Source: Caulobacter hibisci (GTDB lineage: Bacteria; Pseudomonadota; Alphaproteobacteria; Caulobacterales; Caulobacteraceae). Taken from it: a stretch of 64,000 nt of DNA. Position 1 is the stretch's first letter. Each line of letters begins with the position of its first letter. The stretch spans positions 83,612 through 147,611 of the forward strand of contig NZ_JADWOX010000014.1 of NCBI RefSeq assembly GCF_016135805.1, written 5' to 3'. Below the pieces are notes generated by a model. It was not told the origin of the DNA. It worked only from the letters and a program-made list of their open reading frames with translations, and made no database searches. Positions 50,434-60,305 of this stretch are shown here, piece after piece. Both the position numbers and the translations under genes were made by a program.

Positions 50434-53016
50434 TCAGAAGTTGTAGCCGACACTCAGGCGCACCGAGCGTCCGAGGATCGGCCGGGCGTTGGCGCCGCTG
50501 GTCGAGCGCGGATCGCCTTCGGTCAGGCCGTGGCTGTCGGTGAGATTGTCGCCGGCCACCTGCACGTCGAAGGCGCCCACCCGGAAGATCGCGCCGAGAT
50601 CGAGCTTCTCGTAGCCCTTCAGCACCTGGGTGTTGGCGTTGTCGGCGTAGCGGTCGTCTACGGCGCTGAGCGTGCCGTAGAAGGTGGCGTCCACCGTGCC
50701 GAGCGCCACGTCCCAGCTGGGGGTGAAGCGGATCTGCCAGTCGGGCTGGCGCTGGGCGCTGTTGCCGGCGTTGGCGGGGATCGAGGACTGCTTGATCTCG
50801 GTCTTCTGGAAGGTGCCGTTCAGCGCCAGCGACAGGCCGAAATCCGACTTCCAGCGGCCGTCCAGTTCGACGCCGTGCGCCTTGTTGGTGTTGCTTTCCT
50901 GGATGCCGCCAACGTCGGCGAACTTGGCGCCCTTGAACTCGTTGGCGAAGCCGGTGGCGTAGAGCTCAAACGGTCCGCTACGCAGCTTGTAGCCCAGCTC
51001 GTACTGGTCGACCTTCAGGGTGTCGGTCAGGTTTTCGCGGAAGTTGTCGAAGCTTGGGAACTTGTAGCCCCGCGAATAGCGCACGAAGACGCCGGAGACC
51101 TCGTTGAGGTCGTAGTTGGCGCCGGCCGTGTAGGACGTCTTGCTGTGGCTGTAGTCGGTGGTGCGGATGGCCAGGCCGTCCGGATAGCCGTTGCCGTCAT
51201 CGACGACGTAGTCGGTCTTGAACCGTTCGCGGCGCGCCCCGAGATCGATGCGCAGCTTCTCGGTCACCTGCCAGGAGTCGGCCAGGTAGAGAGCGTCCAC
51301 CCGCCCGTCGCCGGCCGAGACCAGGCCGTAGGCCCAGCAGCCCGAGCCGCTGCCGGCGGTCGCCAGGTTGGCGCAGGTGATGCTGCTGGCCAGGTAGTCG
51401 CCGTTGGCCTTGACCTGCATCGGGCGGAAGTTGCCGATGGTCCAAAAATCGTCCGACGAGAAGCTGGAGGCGTAGTAGCCGGCCGAGACCTCGTGCGTTC
51501 CGAAGCTCTTGGAGATGCTGAAGTCGTTGGTCAGGGCCTCGATCTCCTTCTCGACGATCCAGGCGCCCCAGTTCTGCACGTAGGCGCCCGCGCCCAGGGC
51601 CGTCCCTCCGCGCGTGGTCACGGCCGAGCCGGTGACCGCAGCCACCGAGGCCGCCGTCACCGCCCCGCCGTCAGGCACCAGGCCGTAGGTGTTGGCGTCG
51701 CCCTTGGTGAAGCTGAAGCGGTCGCGCACCGTCCAGCCCTCGCCGAACTCGTGCTCGAAGCTGCCGCCGACCACGTAGCCCTTCCAGCCCCGGCCGTCGG
51801 CCAGGTCGAACTGGCGGGTCGTGCCGTCGGCATGGACCTGCAGGGTCTGCTGGCGGGAAAGCTCGCCGATCTGGGTGTAGGTCCCCTTGTCGACGCCGGG
51901 CACGTTGATGGCGAACGGCAGGTACCAGGCGCCATGGTCGTCGGTGGCGCGGGCGTAGAGGTTGATCTTGCCGTTCTCCAGCTTCTTGGTGAGGTTCACC
52001 GTGAACTGCTGGCCCTTCTCGCTGTCGAACTGGGTGTCGCGCACGCCGGGCGAGCGAGACACGTAGCCGCCGACCATGAAGAACAGGTCGTCGGCCAGCT
52101 TGCCGCTGACCACGCCGTCGACGCGGCGCAGGCCGTAGTCGGAGGTCGAGGCCTTGATCAGGCCCTTGGTCTCCTCGCCGCCTTCCTTGAGCATGAAGTT
52201 GGTCGTCAGGCCCGGCTGGCCGTTGGAGAAGATCGGGTTAGGGCCGCCGCGCAAGGCTTCCATCCGCGAGATGGTCTCGTCGACGCGGAAGATCGACGAG
52301 TTCTCGAGGAACGACAGGGTCGAGGGCGGATAGATCGGCGCGCCCTGCAGCTGGATGGTCAGGAACTCGGCGTCGCCGGTGGCGGGGAAACCGCGCACGA
52401 AGACGTTAGCGCCGGCCACGCCGCCCGAGGTCTCGACCCAGACGCCGGGCACCAGGGCCAGCAGTTCGGCGCTCGACTTGGGCGAGGCCTTGGCGATGTC
52501 GGCGGCGTTGATCGTGCTGACCGCGAAGCTGGCCGACAGCTTGTCGATGCCCGCCCCGCCGGGGGTGCCGACGACGATGACTTCCTCGACCTCGGACGGC
52601 GCTTCGGGCGGCGCGGCCGGGGGCTCGACGGCGGCGGCCGGGGCGGCCTGGGCCGTGGCGCTGGCGGCGACCAGCAAGCCTCGCCCGCGAATGGCGTAGA
52701 CGCCGCTAGCGGTGGGCTGGGCGACCATGTCCGAGCCGGCCAGCAGGCGCTTGAGGCCCTCGTCGGCCGAGTAGCTGCCCTTGAGGCCGGCGCTGCGCTT
52801 GCCGCGCAGCTGGGTCTCGTCGAAGGCCAGCTGCTGGCCCGAGATGCGGCCGAAGGCGCGCAGGGCGCCGCCCAGGTCCTGGGCCGGAATGTCGAAGCTG
52901 TAGGTCGCGCGCTGCTGGGCATAGCCCAGGGTCGGCGCGGTCAGGACCGCCAGGACGGCGGCGGCTGTGGTGGTGGCGCCCCAGACGAGGCGGCGGTCGA
53001 AGCTCTTGCGCATCAC
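50434..53016 (-). CDS. TonB-dependent receptor with STN signalling domain
   Basis: An 860-aa outer-membrane protein. A signal peptide (WGATTTAAAVLAVLTAPTLG) is followed by an STN domain (RATYSFDIPAQDLGGALRAF ... GLKRLLAGSD), the part that contacts FecR. A TonB-box-like EEVIVVG comes next, then the plug (~NAADIAKASPKSSAELLAL) and a long beta-barrel ending in VRLSVGYNF with the terminal Phe. Adjacent FecR and FecI genes complete a FecARI-type surface signalling unit. The neighbouring trehalase suggests a sugar ligand rather than iron. Confidence 0.94.
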   Translation of the reverse strand: MMRKSFDRRLVWGATTTAAAVLAVLTAPTLGYAQQRATYSFDIPAQDLGGALRAFGRISGQQLAFDETQLRGKRSAGLKGSYSADEGLKRLLAGSDMVAQPTASGVYAIRGRGLLVAASATAQAAPAAAVEPPAAPPEAPSEVEEVIVVGTPGGAGIDKLSASFAVSTINAADIAKASPKSSAELLALVPGVWVETSGGVAGANVFVRGFPATGDAEFLTIQLQGAPIYPPSTLSFLENSSIFRVDETISRMEALRGGPNPIFSNGQPGLTTNFMLKEGGEETKGLIKASTSDYGLRRVDGVVSGKLADDLFFMVGGYVSRSPGVRDTQFDSEKGQQFTVNLTKKLENGKINLYARATDDHGAWYLPFAINVPGVDKGTYTQIGELSRQQTLQVHADGTTRQFDLADGRGWKGYVVGGSFEHEFGEGWTVRDRFSFTKGDANTYGLVPDGGAVTAASVAAVTGSAVTTRGGTALGAGAYVQNWGAWIVEKEIEALTNDFSISKSFGTHEVSAGYYASSFSSDDFWTIGNFRPMQVKANGDYLASSITCANLATAGSGSGCWAYGLVSAGDGRVDALYLADSWQVTEKLRIDLGARRERFKTDYVVDDGNGYPDGLAIRTTDYSHSKTSYTAGANYDLNEVSGVFVRYSRGYKFPSFDNFRENLTDTLKVDQYELGYKLRSGPFELYATGFANEFKGAKFADVGGIQESNTNKAHGVELDGRWKSDFGLSLALNGTFQKTEIKQSSIPANAGNSAQRQPDWQIRFTPSWDVALGTVDATFYGTLSAVDDRYADNANTQVLKGYEKLDLGAIFRVGAFDVQVAGDNLTDSHGLTEGDPRSTSGANARPILGRSVRLSVGYNF

Positions 53017-53072
53017 TTCCCTCCCTCGCGCCGATCATTGTTCTTTGGCGGCGCTTTGGTCAGTGAGACGCC

Positions 53073-54161
53073 TCAGCCCGAGGAAGACTCACCGGCCCCG
53101 CTGATCTTTTTTTGCCCGCGATCAATCCGCAGCACCGTTTCGCCCGACGAAGGCTCGGCGCGGACCGGCAGAACGGCGGTGACGCCGTCGACGAAGGCCC
53201 GGGTGTCGCCCGAGGTGAAGACGCCGCTGATCTTCAGCCGCCCCACGGCCGGATCGGCGATCCGCAGCTTGTCGCGGGCGTAGCGGTTCACCCGCTCGAC
53301 GGCGAGATCCATCGGCTCGTCCTGGAACACCAGCTGGCCGCTCTCCCAAGAGGCGGCGCGGGCCGGGTCGGTCGCCGAGACCACCGTGGCGTCGGAGGTC
53401 GTCGAGGCGACCAGTTCGTGGTCGGGGGTCAGCAGGCGTTCGGCCGGCGCGCCATCGACCTTGACCGTAGGCGGCGGACGACCGCGAGACCCCTCCCCGT
53501 CCAGCACCGCCACATGGCCCTCGTAGAGCACCACGCGCATCTGGCCGGTTAGCTTCTCGACGCTGAAGGTGGTGCCGGTCGCGACCACCAGCTTGCCGTC
53601 GGCGGCGACCGAAAACGGCCGCAGCGGATCCTTGGCGACCGAGAACTTGGCGCGGCCCTCGTCGAGCCACAGCCGCCGCCGTCCGCCGTCGTAGCGCACC
53701 CGCAGCACCGTGGCCGCATCGAGCGAGGCGCGCGAGCCGTCGGGCAGCTCGACGATCCGCCGCTCGCCCTCGCTGGTGCGATAGACGTCGGGCTGGACAG
53801 AGCGCCAAGCGAGCCCGCCGCCGGCCAGGGCCGCGACCAGACAGGCGGCCAGCGCCCCGCCGATCAGCGCTCGCCGGTCCGGACGGGCGGCCCATCGCCG
53901 GCTCTGGGCGCGACGCAGGTCTTCCAGGGCCTCGCCGCGCAGGGCGACCATGCCCGGGCTCATGGCCTGCTCGTCGACGGCTCGCCAGGCGCAGACGGCG
54001 TCGTCCAGCAGGGCGCGATGCTCGGGGTCGGCGGCGAACCAGGCCTCCAGCTGCGCCTGCTCGGCGCCCGAAAGCTCGCCCTCGGCCAGGCGCACGCACC
54101 AGGCGGCGGCTTCGTCGAGCGCGTCCTCGCGGCGGACGTCGGTGATATCGGGCCCGTTCAT
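53073..54161 (-). CDS. FecR-family anti-sigma/sigma regulator
   Basis: A 362-aa inner-membrane protein. The N-terminal DUF4880 region (EAAAWCVRLAEGELSGAEQAQLEAWFAADPEHRALLD, in part) is cytoplasmic and holds the sigma factor. One membrane helix (ALIGGALAACLVAALAGGGLA) leads to a periplasmic FecR domain (GERRIVELPDGSRASLDAAT, GRAKFSVAKDPLRPF) that reads the STN domain of the receptor. The start overlaps the sigma gene by 4 bp (ATGA). Confidence 0.93.
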   Translation of the reverse strand: MNGPDITDVRREDALDEAAAWCVRLAEGELSGAEQAQLEAWFAADPEHRALLDDAVCAWRAVDEQAMSPGMVALRGEALEDLRRAQSRRWAARPDRRALIGGALAACLVAALAGGGLAWRSVQPDVYRTSEGERRIVELPDGSRASLDAATVLRVRYDGGRRRLWLDEGRAKFSVAKDPLRPFSVAADGKLVVATGTTFSVEKLTGQMRVVLYEGHVAVLDGEGSRGRPPPTVKVDGAPAERLLTPDHELVASTTSDATVVSATDPARAASWESGQLVFQDEPMDLAVERVNRYARDKLRIADPAVGRLKISGVFTSGDTRAFVDGVTAVLPVRAEPSSGETVLRIDRGQKKISGAGESSSG

Positions 54162-54667
54162 TCGCCGGCCCTCGTGCGACGGGTCAGGTGGCCCATGGCC
54201 TTGAGGATGTGTTTCTGCACGCCGCTGGTGGTCATGCCGTAGAGGGTGGCCAGCTCGGCCTGCTTCATGCCTTCGAGGCGGAACAGCAGGAAGATGGCCC
54301 GGGTGCGCTCGGGCAGTTCGCGCAGGGCCTCGGACACCTCGCCCAGCCGCTCGCGGCCCATCAGCAGGCGCGCCGGATCGAAGGGCTCCAGGTCGATGGG
54401 CTCGGCCCGCACGGCGGCGCTGTAGCTGTTACGCACGCGTTCCCGCCGCGCCCGGTCACGCAGCAGGTTGGCGGCCATCTGGAAGATGTAGGCGTCGGCG
54501 TTGTCCATGCTGCGGTCGGCCTGCGTCAGGGCCAGCTTGGCGAACAGCTCCTGGGTCATGTCCTCGGCGTCGCTGTGGCTGGCGGCGCGGCGCATGAAGA
54601 ACGCCATCAGCGCGGGCCGATAGCGCCGATCCAGCCGTCCCAGATCCTGTTCCGTCTTAGGCTGCAC
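54158..54667 (-). CDS. ECF sigma factor, FecI type
   Basis: A 169-aa protein if it starts with GTG at 54667 (QPKTEQDLGRLDRRYRPALM); the frame is open to a GTG at 54724, which adds a Cys-rich stretch unlikely to be part of the fold. Region 2 is AFFMRRAASHSDAEDMTQELFAKLAL; region 4 is LRELPERTRAIFLLFRLEGMKQAELATLYGMTTSGVQKHI, in part. With FecR and the receptor it should switch on the receptor operon when ligand binds. Confidence 0.92.
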   Translation of the reverse strand: MQPKTEQDLGRLDRRYRPALMAFFMRRAASHSDAEDMTQELFAKLALTQADRSMDNADAYIFQMAANLLRDRARRERVRNSYSAAVRAEPIDLEPFDPARLLMGRERLGEVSEALRELPERTRAIFLLFRLEGMKQAELATLYGMTTSGVQKHILKAMGHLTRRTRAGE

Positions 54668-54755
54668 GGTCCGTCTCGACAGTTTCCCCGCAGTGCATGA
54701 CGCACATCCTGGCCCGAGGCACACCGAACAACGACGATTTTTCTTCGGGTCGCCT

Positions 54756-55784
54756 TCAGAGCGCGTGCGTCGCCCGCTTGACCCAGGTGCGCAGAGGCGT
54801 CTCCACCCAGCGCCAGGCCGCCCAAGAAGCCGCCGGAAGGACGAAAAAGGCCAGGACGCAGAACCACAGCGGCAGGTCGCGCTTCCAGCCGTCGGGATAG
54901 ATCGACAGCATCACGTACCAGAAGGCCCAGTGCAGGGCGTAGAGCGGATAGGACACCCCGCCCAGCCGCTCGCACCACCGCGCCAGCCGCCCGCCGGGAT
55001 CGTAGGCGCCCAGCAGAACCAGGGTCGGGAACAGCAAGGTCGTGCAGGCGAAATCATAGAGGCCGTTGGCGACCCGGGTCGGCCAGACCGGCAGCACCAG
55101 AACGGTCAGCAGCAGCACCGCCGGAACCCAGGCCTTGCGCGCGGAAAAGCTCGCCCGGTGCCGCCAGCACAGCCAGCCGATGGCGAAGGGATAGGCCGCG
55201 CGCAGCACGCCGAGGCCAAAGGTCGCCTGGTCCCAGCCGGTCTGCAGCCCGCCCATGCCGACAGCCACGAACAGCAGCGCCGCGCCGGCCAGGAACACGA
55301 ACATCACGATGGCCATGTCGGGGGCGCGGCGCAGGGGGAACCAGGCGAGGCTGACCAGGACCTCCAGGCACAGCGACCAGGCCAGCGGGTTGAAGGGGAA
55401 CAGCGAGGGGAAGGTCCCCGCCTCCATCGGCGCGAACTTGGGGATCAGCAGAAGGCCCTTGGCCAGGTCGATCCAGGTCTCGCCGTCGCCCTTGCCGGTC
55501 AGCAGGACCCCGGCGACCGTGGCGAGGAACAGCATCGGCCACACCCGCACCCAGCGGGCCAGCAGGTAGCCGCCAAAACCGATCCTGCGCTGCTCGAAGG
55601 CGTGGGCCAGCACGAAGCCGCTGAGGCAGAAGAAGAAATCGACGGCCAGATAGCCGTGGCCGAAGTGACCTCGGCGGCCCGACCAGTCGGCGATGTGGTA
55701 GAGCAGCACGCCCAGGGCCGCGACGCCGCGCAATCCGTCCAGCGCGGTGAATCGTCCGTCTTGCGTGGTCGTCCGAAGCGTCAC
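54756..55784 (-). CDS. Acyltransferase family 3 membrane protein
   Basis: A 342-aa inner-membrane protein with about 10 helices. It starts with GTG at 55784. The family start FTALDGLRGVAALGVLLYHI has the catalytic His, and the following FGHGYLAVDFFFCLSGFVLAH is typical. Members O-acylate envelope sugars. No glycan synthesis genes are adjacent, so the target is unknown. Confidence 0.9.
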   Translation of the reverse strand: MTLRTTTQDGRFTALDGLRGVAALGVLLYHIADWSGRRGHFGHGYLAVDFFFCLSGFVLAHAFEQRRIGFGGYLLARWVRVWPMLFLATVAGVLLTGKGDGETWIDLAKGLLLIPKFAPMEAGTFPSLFPFNPLAWSLCLEVLVSLAWFPLRRAPDMAIVMFVFLAGAALLFVAVGMGGLQTGWDQATFGLGVLRAAYPFAIGWLCWRHRASFSARKAWVPAVLLLTVLVLPVWPTRVANGLYDFACTTLLFPTLVLLGAYDPGGRLARWCERLGGVSYPLYALHWAFWYVMLSIYPDGWKRDLPLWFCVLAFFVLPAASWAAWRWVETPLRTWVKRATHAL

Positions 55785-55849
55785 CGGACGGTGGTGTCAC
55801 GCGGCGAGAGACGGGGCAAGCCTCGGCGCTCGCGGCGCGAGCGGGACGG

Positions 55850-56251
55850 CTAGGCCGCCGGCTCCAGCTCGCCGCGTTCCGCGCAAGAGCAGATCCGGGC
55901 GTTCAGCACATGAACGCCGGCCAGCATCAGGCCGCCCAGGCTGGTCAGGCCCGCTTCTGCCCAGTCGCCGATCGGGGCGAAGGCGCCGGCGGTCATCAGG
56001 GCCAGGCCCACGGCCGCCAGGGCGACCATGCCAGGGCGTCGCCAGTTGCCCGAGCGGGCCAGGGCGAAGACCGAGATCGGCGCGGCCATGGCCAGGAACA
56101 GCGGGTGCAGCCACTCGGCGTGGGACAGGTTGGCGGCCAGCGGCAGCAGGGCCGCCATCACTGGCAGGGCCAGGCAGTGCACCAGGCACAGGCCCGACAG
56201 CCCGATCGCCGCGCCGTCGAGACCCCGTTGCAGGTGAGTGTGGCGGGCCAT
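55850..56251 (-). CDS. MerC-domain membrane protein
   Basis: A 133-aa protein with four hydrophobic helices. I chose ATG at 56251; the longer frame would include the Zur-like site. The metal Cys typical of MerC is in GLSGLCLVHCLALPVM, and a Cys pair lies near the end (NARICSCAERGE). MerC was first known for mercury uptake, but chromosomal copies under zinc control are common; no mer genes are seen. A Zur-like box lies 36 bp upstream. Confidence 0.85.
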   Translation of the reverse strand: MARHTHLQRGLDGAAIGLSGLCLVHCLALPVMAALLPLAANLSHAEWLHPLFLAMAAPISVFALARSGNWRRPGMVALAAVGLALMTAGAFAPIGDWAEAGLTSLGGLMLAGVHVLNARICSCAERGELEPAA

Positions 56252-56287
56252 GGGGAACTCCGGATACGGCGGTCGAGGCGACTTAAA

Positions 56288-56302
56288 TGTTATTACATAA
56301 CA
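56288..56302 (-). promoter_or_regulatory. Zur-like operator upstream of the MerC-like gene
   Basis: TGTTAT-TAC-ATAACA is a perfect 6-bp inverted repeat with a 3-bp spacer, matching the usual Zur layout TGTTATAnTATAACA at the outer 12 positions. It sits in a small AT-rich island 36 bp upstream of the ATG at 56251. Confidence 0.65.
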
Positions 56303-56523
56303 CCACGTCAAGGGCGGCCGCGCGGATTTCTGCGGGAACGACGATTGATGAGTCCAGCTCATCACCTCGTGTGACAAAGCCCGCCTAATCAACCGCTTCG
56401 CACGGGCCTAGGCTTGCCGCTTCGCCGGTTGCGGCGGCAACCATCCGGACGTTCGCCGCTTATCGGCTAGCGCCTCCCGTGCAGTCGGGGTGCGCGGGAC
56501 GGCCGGGAGGATCGGAGGATGCA

Positions 56524-57156
56524 ATGCACGACTTGGACGAACTCCAGCTGTCGCGGCGGGGCCTGATGGCCGCCGGCGCCGCCACCGCCGCCGTGAGCGT
56601 CTCGCCGCCGACCGCCGTAGCGCAGGACGGACCGGACGCGCCGGTGACGGCCAAGGTCGCCTTCACGGTCAATGGCGAGAAGCGCAGCCTGACGCTCGAC
56701 ACCCGCACCACCCTGCTGGACGCCCTGCGCGAGCACCTGAAGCTGACCGGCAGCAAGAAGGGTTGCGACCACGGCCAGTGCGGCGCCTGCACGGTGATCG
56801 TCGAGGGCCGGCGGATTAATGCCTGCCTGAGCCTGGCCGTCATGCACGAGGGCGACGCCATTACCACGATCGAGGGCCTGGGTTCGCCCGAGCGGCTGCA
56901 CCCGTTGCAGGCGGCCTTCGTCAAGCACGACGGCTATCAGTGCGGCTACTGCACGCCGGGGCAGATCTGCTCGGCCAAGGCGGTGCTGGACGAGATCAAG
57001 GCCGGGGTGCCCAGCCATGTCAGCGCCGACCTGACGGCCGCGCCGAAGGTCACCGAAGACGAGCTGCGCGAGCGGATGAGCGGCAACATCTGTCGCTGCG
57101 GGGCCTATTCCAACATCATCGAGGCGATCGCTGAAGTCGCAGGAGGCCGGGCATGA
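56524..57156 (+). CDS. paoA: Aldehyde oxidoreductase, 2Fe-2S subunit
   Basis: A 210-aa subunit. I chose ATG at 56524, preceded by GGAGGATGCA. A twin-arginine signal ([18 protein letters not shown]) shows that the folded complex is exported to the periplasm. Both clusters are present: [22 protein letters not shown] and [14 protein letters not shown] with [11 protein letters not shown]. It passes electrons between molybdenum and FAD subunits. Its stop overlaps paoB (ATGA). Confidence 0.95.
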   Translation: MHDLDELQLSRRGLMAAGAATAAVSVSPPTAVAQDGPDAPVTAKVAFTVNGEKRSLTLDTRTTLLDALREHLKLTGSKKGCDHGQCGACTVIVEGRRINACLSLAVMHEGDAITTIEGLGSPERLHPLQAAFVKHDGYQCGYCTPGQICSAKAVLDEIKAGVPSHVSADLTAAPKVTEDELRERMSGNICRCGAYSNIIEAIAEVAGGRA

Positions 57157-58103
57157 AGGCCTTCGCCTACGAGCGCGCCCGCAGCCCGCGCGAGGCGGCC
57201 AGCGCCGCCGCCAACGACCCGGGCGCCCGCTTCATCGCCGGCGGCACCAACCTGCTGGACCTGATGAAGCTGGAGATCGAGACGCCCCGCCGGCTGATCG
57301 ATGTCAACGGCCTGGGGCTGGACGAGATCAAGCCGACCCGGGACGGCGGCCTGCGGATCGGGGCGCTGGTGCGCAACACCGACCTGGCCTCCGACAAGCG
57401 GGTGCGCAAGGACTATGGCGTGCTGTCGCGGGCCCTGCTGGCCGGCGCGTCGGGCCAACTGCGCAACAAGGCCACCACCGCCGGCAACCTGCTGCAGCGC
57501 ACGCGGTGCCCCTATTTCTACGACCCCAACATGCCGTGCAACAAGCGCCGGCCGGGCGCGGGCTGCTCGGCGATCGGCGGCTTCACCCGTTCGCACGCGG
57601 TGCTGGGCGCCAGCGAGGCCTGCATCGCCACCCATCCCAGCGACATGGCCGTGGCCCTGCGGCTGCTGGACGCCACGGTCGAGACCGTGCGGCCCGACGG
57701 CGGCGAGCGGACCATCCCAATCGCCGACTTCCACCGCCTGCCAGGCGATACGCCCCATGTCGAGACCGCCCTGGCGCGCGGCGAACTGATCACCGCGGTG
57801 ACCCTGCCGAGGCCCCTCGGCGGCCAGCACGCCTATCACAAGGTGCGCGACCGGGCGTCCTACGCCTTCGCCCTGGTGTCGGTGGCGAGCGTGATCCAGA
57901 AGGACGGCTCGGGCCGCGTCGCCCTGGGAGGGGTGGCGCACAGGCCCTGGCGGGTGGAGGCGGCCGAAGCCGCCATGACCCAGGGTGCCAAGGCCGTCGG
58001 CGAGACGCTGCTGGCCGGGGCCAGGACCACGTCCCAGAACGGTTTCAAGCTGACCCTGGCCGAGCGCGCCCTGGGCGCGGCCATGGCGCAGGCGAGGGCT
58101 TAG
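57153..58103 (+). CDS. paoB: Aldehyde oxidoreductase, FAD subunit
   Basis: A 316-aa flavin subunit. FAD-binding segments are [15 protein letters not shown] and [13 protein letters not shown]; the insertion [18 protein letters not shown] with a further Cys (GAGCSAIGG) matches the extra 4Fe-4S site of E. coli PaoB. No signal peptide; it should be exported piggyback with PaoA. Confidence 0.94.
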   Translation: MKAFAYERARSPREAASAAANDPGARFIAGGTNLLDLMKLEIETPRRLIDVNGLGLDEIKPTRDGGLRIGALVRNTDLASDKRVRKDYGVLSRALLAGASGQLRNKATTAGNLLQRTRCPYFYDPNMPCNKRRPGAGCSAIGGFTRSHAVLGASEACIATHPSDMAVALRLLDATVETVRPDGGERTIPIADFHRLPGDTPHVETALARGELITAVTLPRPLGGQHAYHKVRDRASYAFALVSVASVIQKDGSGRVALGGVAHRPWRVEAAEAAMTQGAKAVGETLLAGARTTSQNGFKLTLAERALGAAMAQARA

Positions 58104-58105
58104 AG

Positions 58106-60304
58106 ATGAAGTTCGACACCCCCGCCACGACCAATCCGATCGACCAGCTGAAGGTGGTCGGCAAGCCGCTCGACCGCATCGACGGGCCGCTGAAGACCAC
58201 CGGCCGCGCGCCCTACGCCTATGAGCGGCACGACGCGATCGAGAACCCGGGCTATGGCTACGTGCTGGGGGCGGCGATCGCCAAGGGTCGGATCACGGCC
58301 ATGGACGTCTCGCGGGCCAAGGCCGCGCCGGGCGTGCTGGCCGTGGTCACCGCCGAGACCGCCGGCAAGCTGGGCAAGGGCGACAACAACACCGCCAAGC
58401 TGTTGGGCGGGCCGGAGATCGAGCACTACCATCAGGCCGTGGCCGTGGTGATGGCCCAGAGCTTCGAGCAGGCCCGGGCCGCGGCCAGCCTGATCAAGGT
58501 CGAGTACGAACGCGCCAAGGGGACCTTCGACCTGGCCTCGGCCAAGGACGGCGCGACCAAGCCCGGCGACGGCAAGGCCGACACGGCGGTGGGCGACTTC
58601 GAGACCGCCTTCGCCGCCGCGCCGGTCAAGCTGGACGAGACCTACACCACTCCCGACCAGGCCCACGCCATGATGGAGCCGCACGCCAGCATCGCCGCCT
58701 GGAACGGCGACAAGCTGACCCTGTGGACCTCCAACCAGATGATCGCCTGGAGCACCGGCGACGTCGCCAAGACCCTGGGCCTGCCCAAGGAGAACGTGCG
58801 GCTGGTCTCGCCCTTCATCGGCGGCGGGTTCGGCGGCAAGCTGTTCGTGCGGGCCGACGCGATCCTGGCGGCGCTGGGCGCCAAGGCGGCGGGACGGCCG
58901 GTGAAGCTGGCCCTGCAACGCCCTCTGATGTTCAACAACACCACCCACCGGCCGGCGACCATCCAGCGGATCCGTATCGGCGCGACGCCGGACGGCAAGA
59001 TCACCGCCATCGGCCACGAGAGCTGGTCGGGCGACCTGCCCGGCGGCGGGCCCGAGACGGCGGTACAGCAAACCCGCCTGCTCTATGCCGGCAAGGACCG
59101 CATGACCAAGACCCGGCTGGCGGTGCTGGACCTGCCCGAGGGCAACGCCATGCGCGCCCCCGGCGAGGCCCCCGGCCTGATGGCGTTGGAAGTCGCCATC
59201 GACGAACTGGCAGAAAAGCTGCGGATCGACCCGATCGAGCTGCGCATCCTCAACGACACCCAGGTCGATCCGGAAAAGCCCGAGCGGCCGTTCTCGCAGC
59301 GCCAGCTGGTCGAATGCCTGCGCACCGGGGCCGACAAGTTCGGCTGGGCCAGGCGCAGCGCCAGGCCCAGCCAGGTACGCGACGGCCGCTGGCTGGTCGG
59401 CATGGGCGTGGCGGCGGCCTTCCGCAACAACATGGTGATGAAGTCGGGCGCGCGGGTGCGGCTGGAGGCCTCGGGCACGGTGACAGTCGAGACCGACATG
59501 ACCGACATCGGCACCGGCAGCTACACTATCATCGCCCAGACGACGGCCGAGATGATGGGCCTGCCGATCGAGAAGGTGGCGGTGCGGCTGGGCGACTCGA
59601 CCTTCCCGGTCTCGGCCGGATCCGGCGGCCAATGGGGCGCCAACAGCTCGACGGCCGGGGTCTACGCGGCCTGCGTGAAGCTGCGCGAGACGGTGGCGGC
59701 CAAGCTGGGCCTCGATCCCAAGACCGCCGAGTTCGCCGACGGGCGGGTGAAGGTCGGCAACCAGAGCCTGCCGCTGGTCCAGGCCGCGGCCGACGGGCCG
59801 GTCACGGTCGAGGATTTCATGGAGTTCGGAAACCTCGCCAAGACCCACCAGCAGTCGACCTTCGGCGGCCACTTCGTCGAGGTCGGCGTCGACGCCTTCA
59901 CCGCCGAGATCCGCGTGCGGCGGATGCTGGCGGTGTGCGCGGCGGGCCGCATCCTCAATCCGAAATCGGCCCGCAGCCAGGTGATCGGGGCCATGGTCAT
60001 GGGCACGGGCGCGGCGCTGATGGAGGAACTGGTAGTCGACAAGCGGCTGGGCTTCTTCGTCAACCACGACCTGGCCGGCTACGAGGCCCCGGTGCACGCC
60101 GACATCCCGCACCAGGAGGTGATCTTCCTGGACGAGACCGACCCGATGTCCTCGCCGATGAAGGCCAAGGGCGTGGGCGAGCTAGGCATCTGCGGCGTCG
60201 GGGCGGCGGTGGCCAACGCCATCTACAACGCCACCGGCGTGCGGGTGCGCGACTATCCGGTGACCCTGGACAAGCTGCTCGAGCAGATGCCGCTGATGGC
60301 CTGA
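58106..60304 (+). CDS. paoC: Aldehyde oxidoreductase, molybdenum subunit
   Basis: A 732-aa catalytic subunit that oxidises (aromatic) aldehydes to acids, using molybdopterin cytosine dinucleotide. ATG at 58106 is 2 bp after the paoB stop. FIGGGFGGKLFVRADAILA and MRAPGEAPGLMALE bind the cofactor; the catalytic Glu lies in KGVGELGICGVGAAVANA near the end. The MCD-insertion chaperone paoD is not adjacent; the gene ends 1 bp from the stop of convergent ligD. Confidence 0.95.
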   Translation: MKFDTPATTNPIDQLKVVGKPLDRIDGPLKTTGRAPYAYERHDAIENPGYGYVLGAAIAKGRITAMDVSRAKAAPGVLAVVTAETAGKLGKGDNNTAKLLGGPEIEHYHQAVAVVMAQSFEQARAAASLIKVEYERAKGTFDLASAKDGATKPGDGKADTAVGDFETAFAAAPVKLDETYTTPDQAHAMMEPHASIAAWNGDKLTLWTSNQMIAWSTGDVAKTLGLPKENVRLVSPFIGGGFGGKLFVRADAILAALGAKAAGRPVKLALQRPLMFNNTTHRPATIQRIRIGATPDGKITAIGHESWSGDLPGGGPETAVQQTRLLYAGKDRMTKTRLAVLDLPEGNAMRAPGEAPGLMALEVAIDELAEKLRIDPIELRILNDTQVDPEKPERPFSQRQLVECLRTGADKFGWARRSARPSQVRDGRWLVGMGVAAAFRNNMVMKSGARVRLEASGTVTVETDMTDIGTGSYTIIAQTTAEMMGLPIEKVAVRLGDSTFPVSAGSGGQWGANSSTAGVYAACVKLRETVAAKLGLDPKTAEFADGRVKVGNQSLPLVQAAADGPVTVEDFMEFGNLAKTHQQSTFGGHFVEVGVDAFTAEIRVRRMLAVCAAGRILNPKSARSQVIGAMVMGTGAALMEELVVDKRLGFFVNHDLAGYEAPVHADIPHQEVIFLDETDPMSSPMKAKGVGELGICGVGAAVANAIYNATGVRVRDYPVTLDKLLEQMPLMA

Positions 60305-60305
60305 G

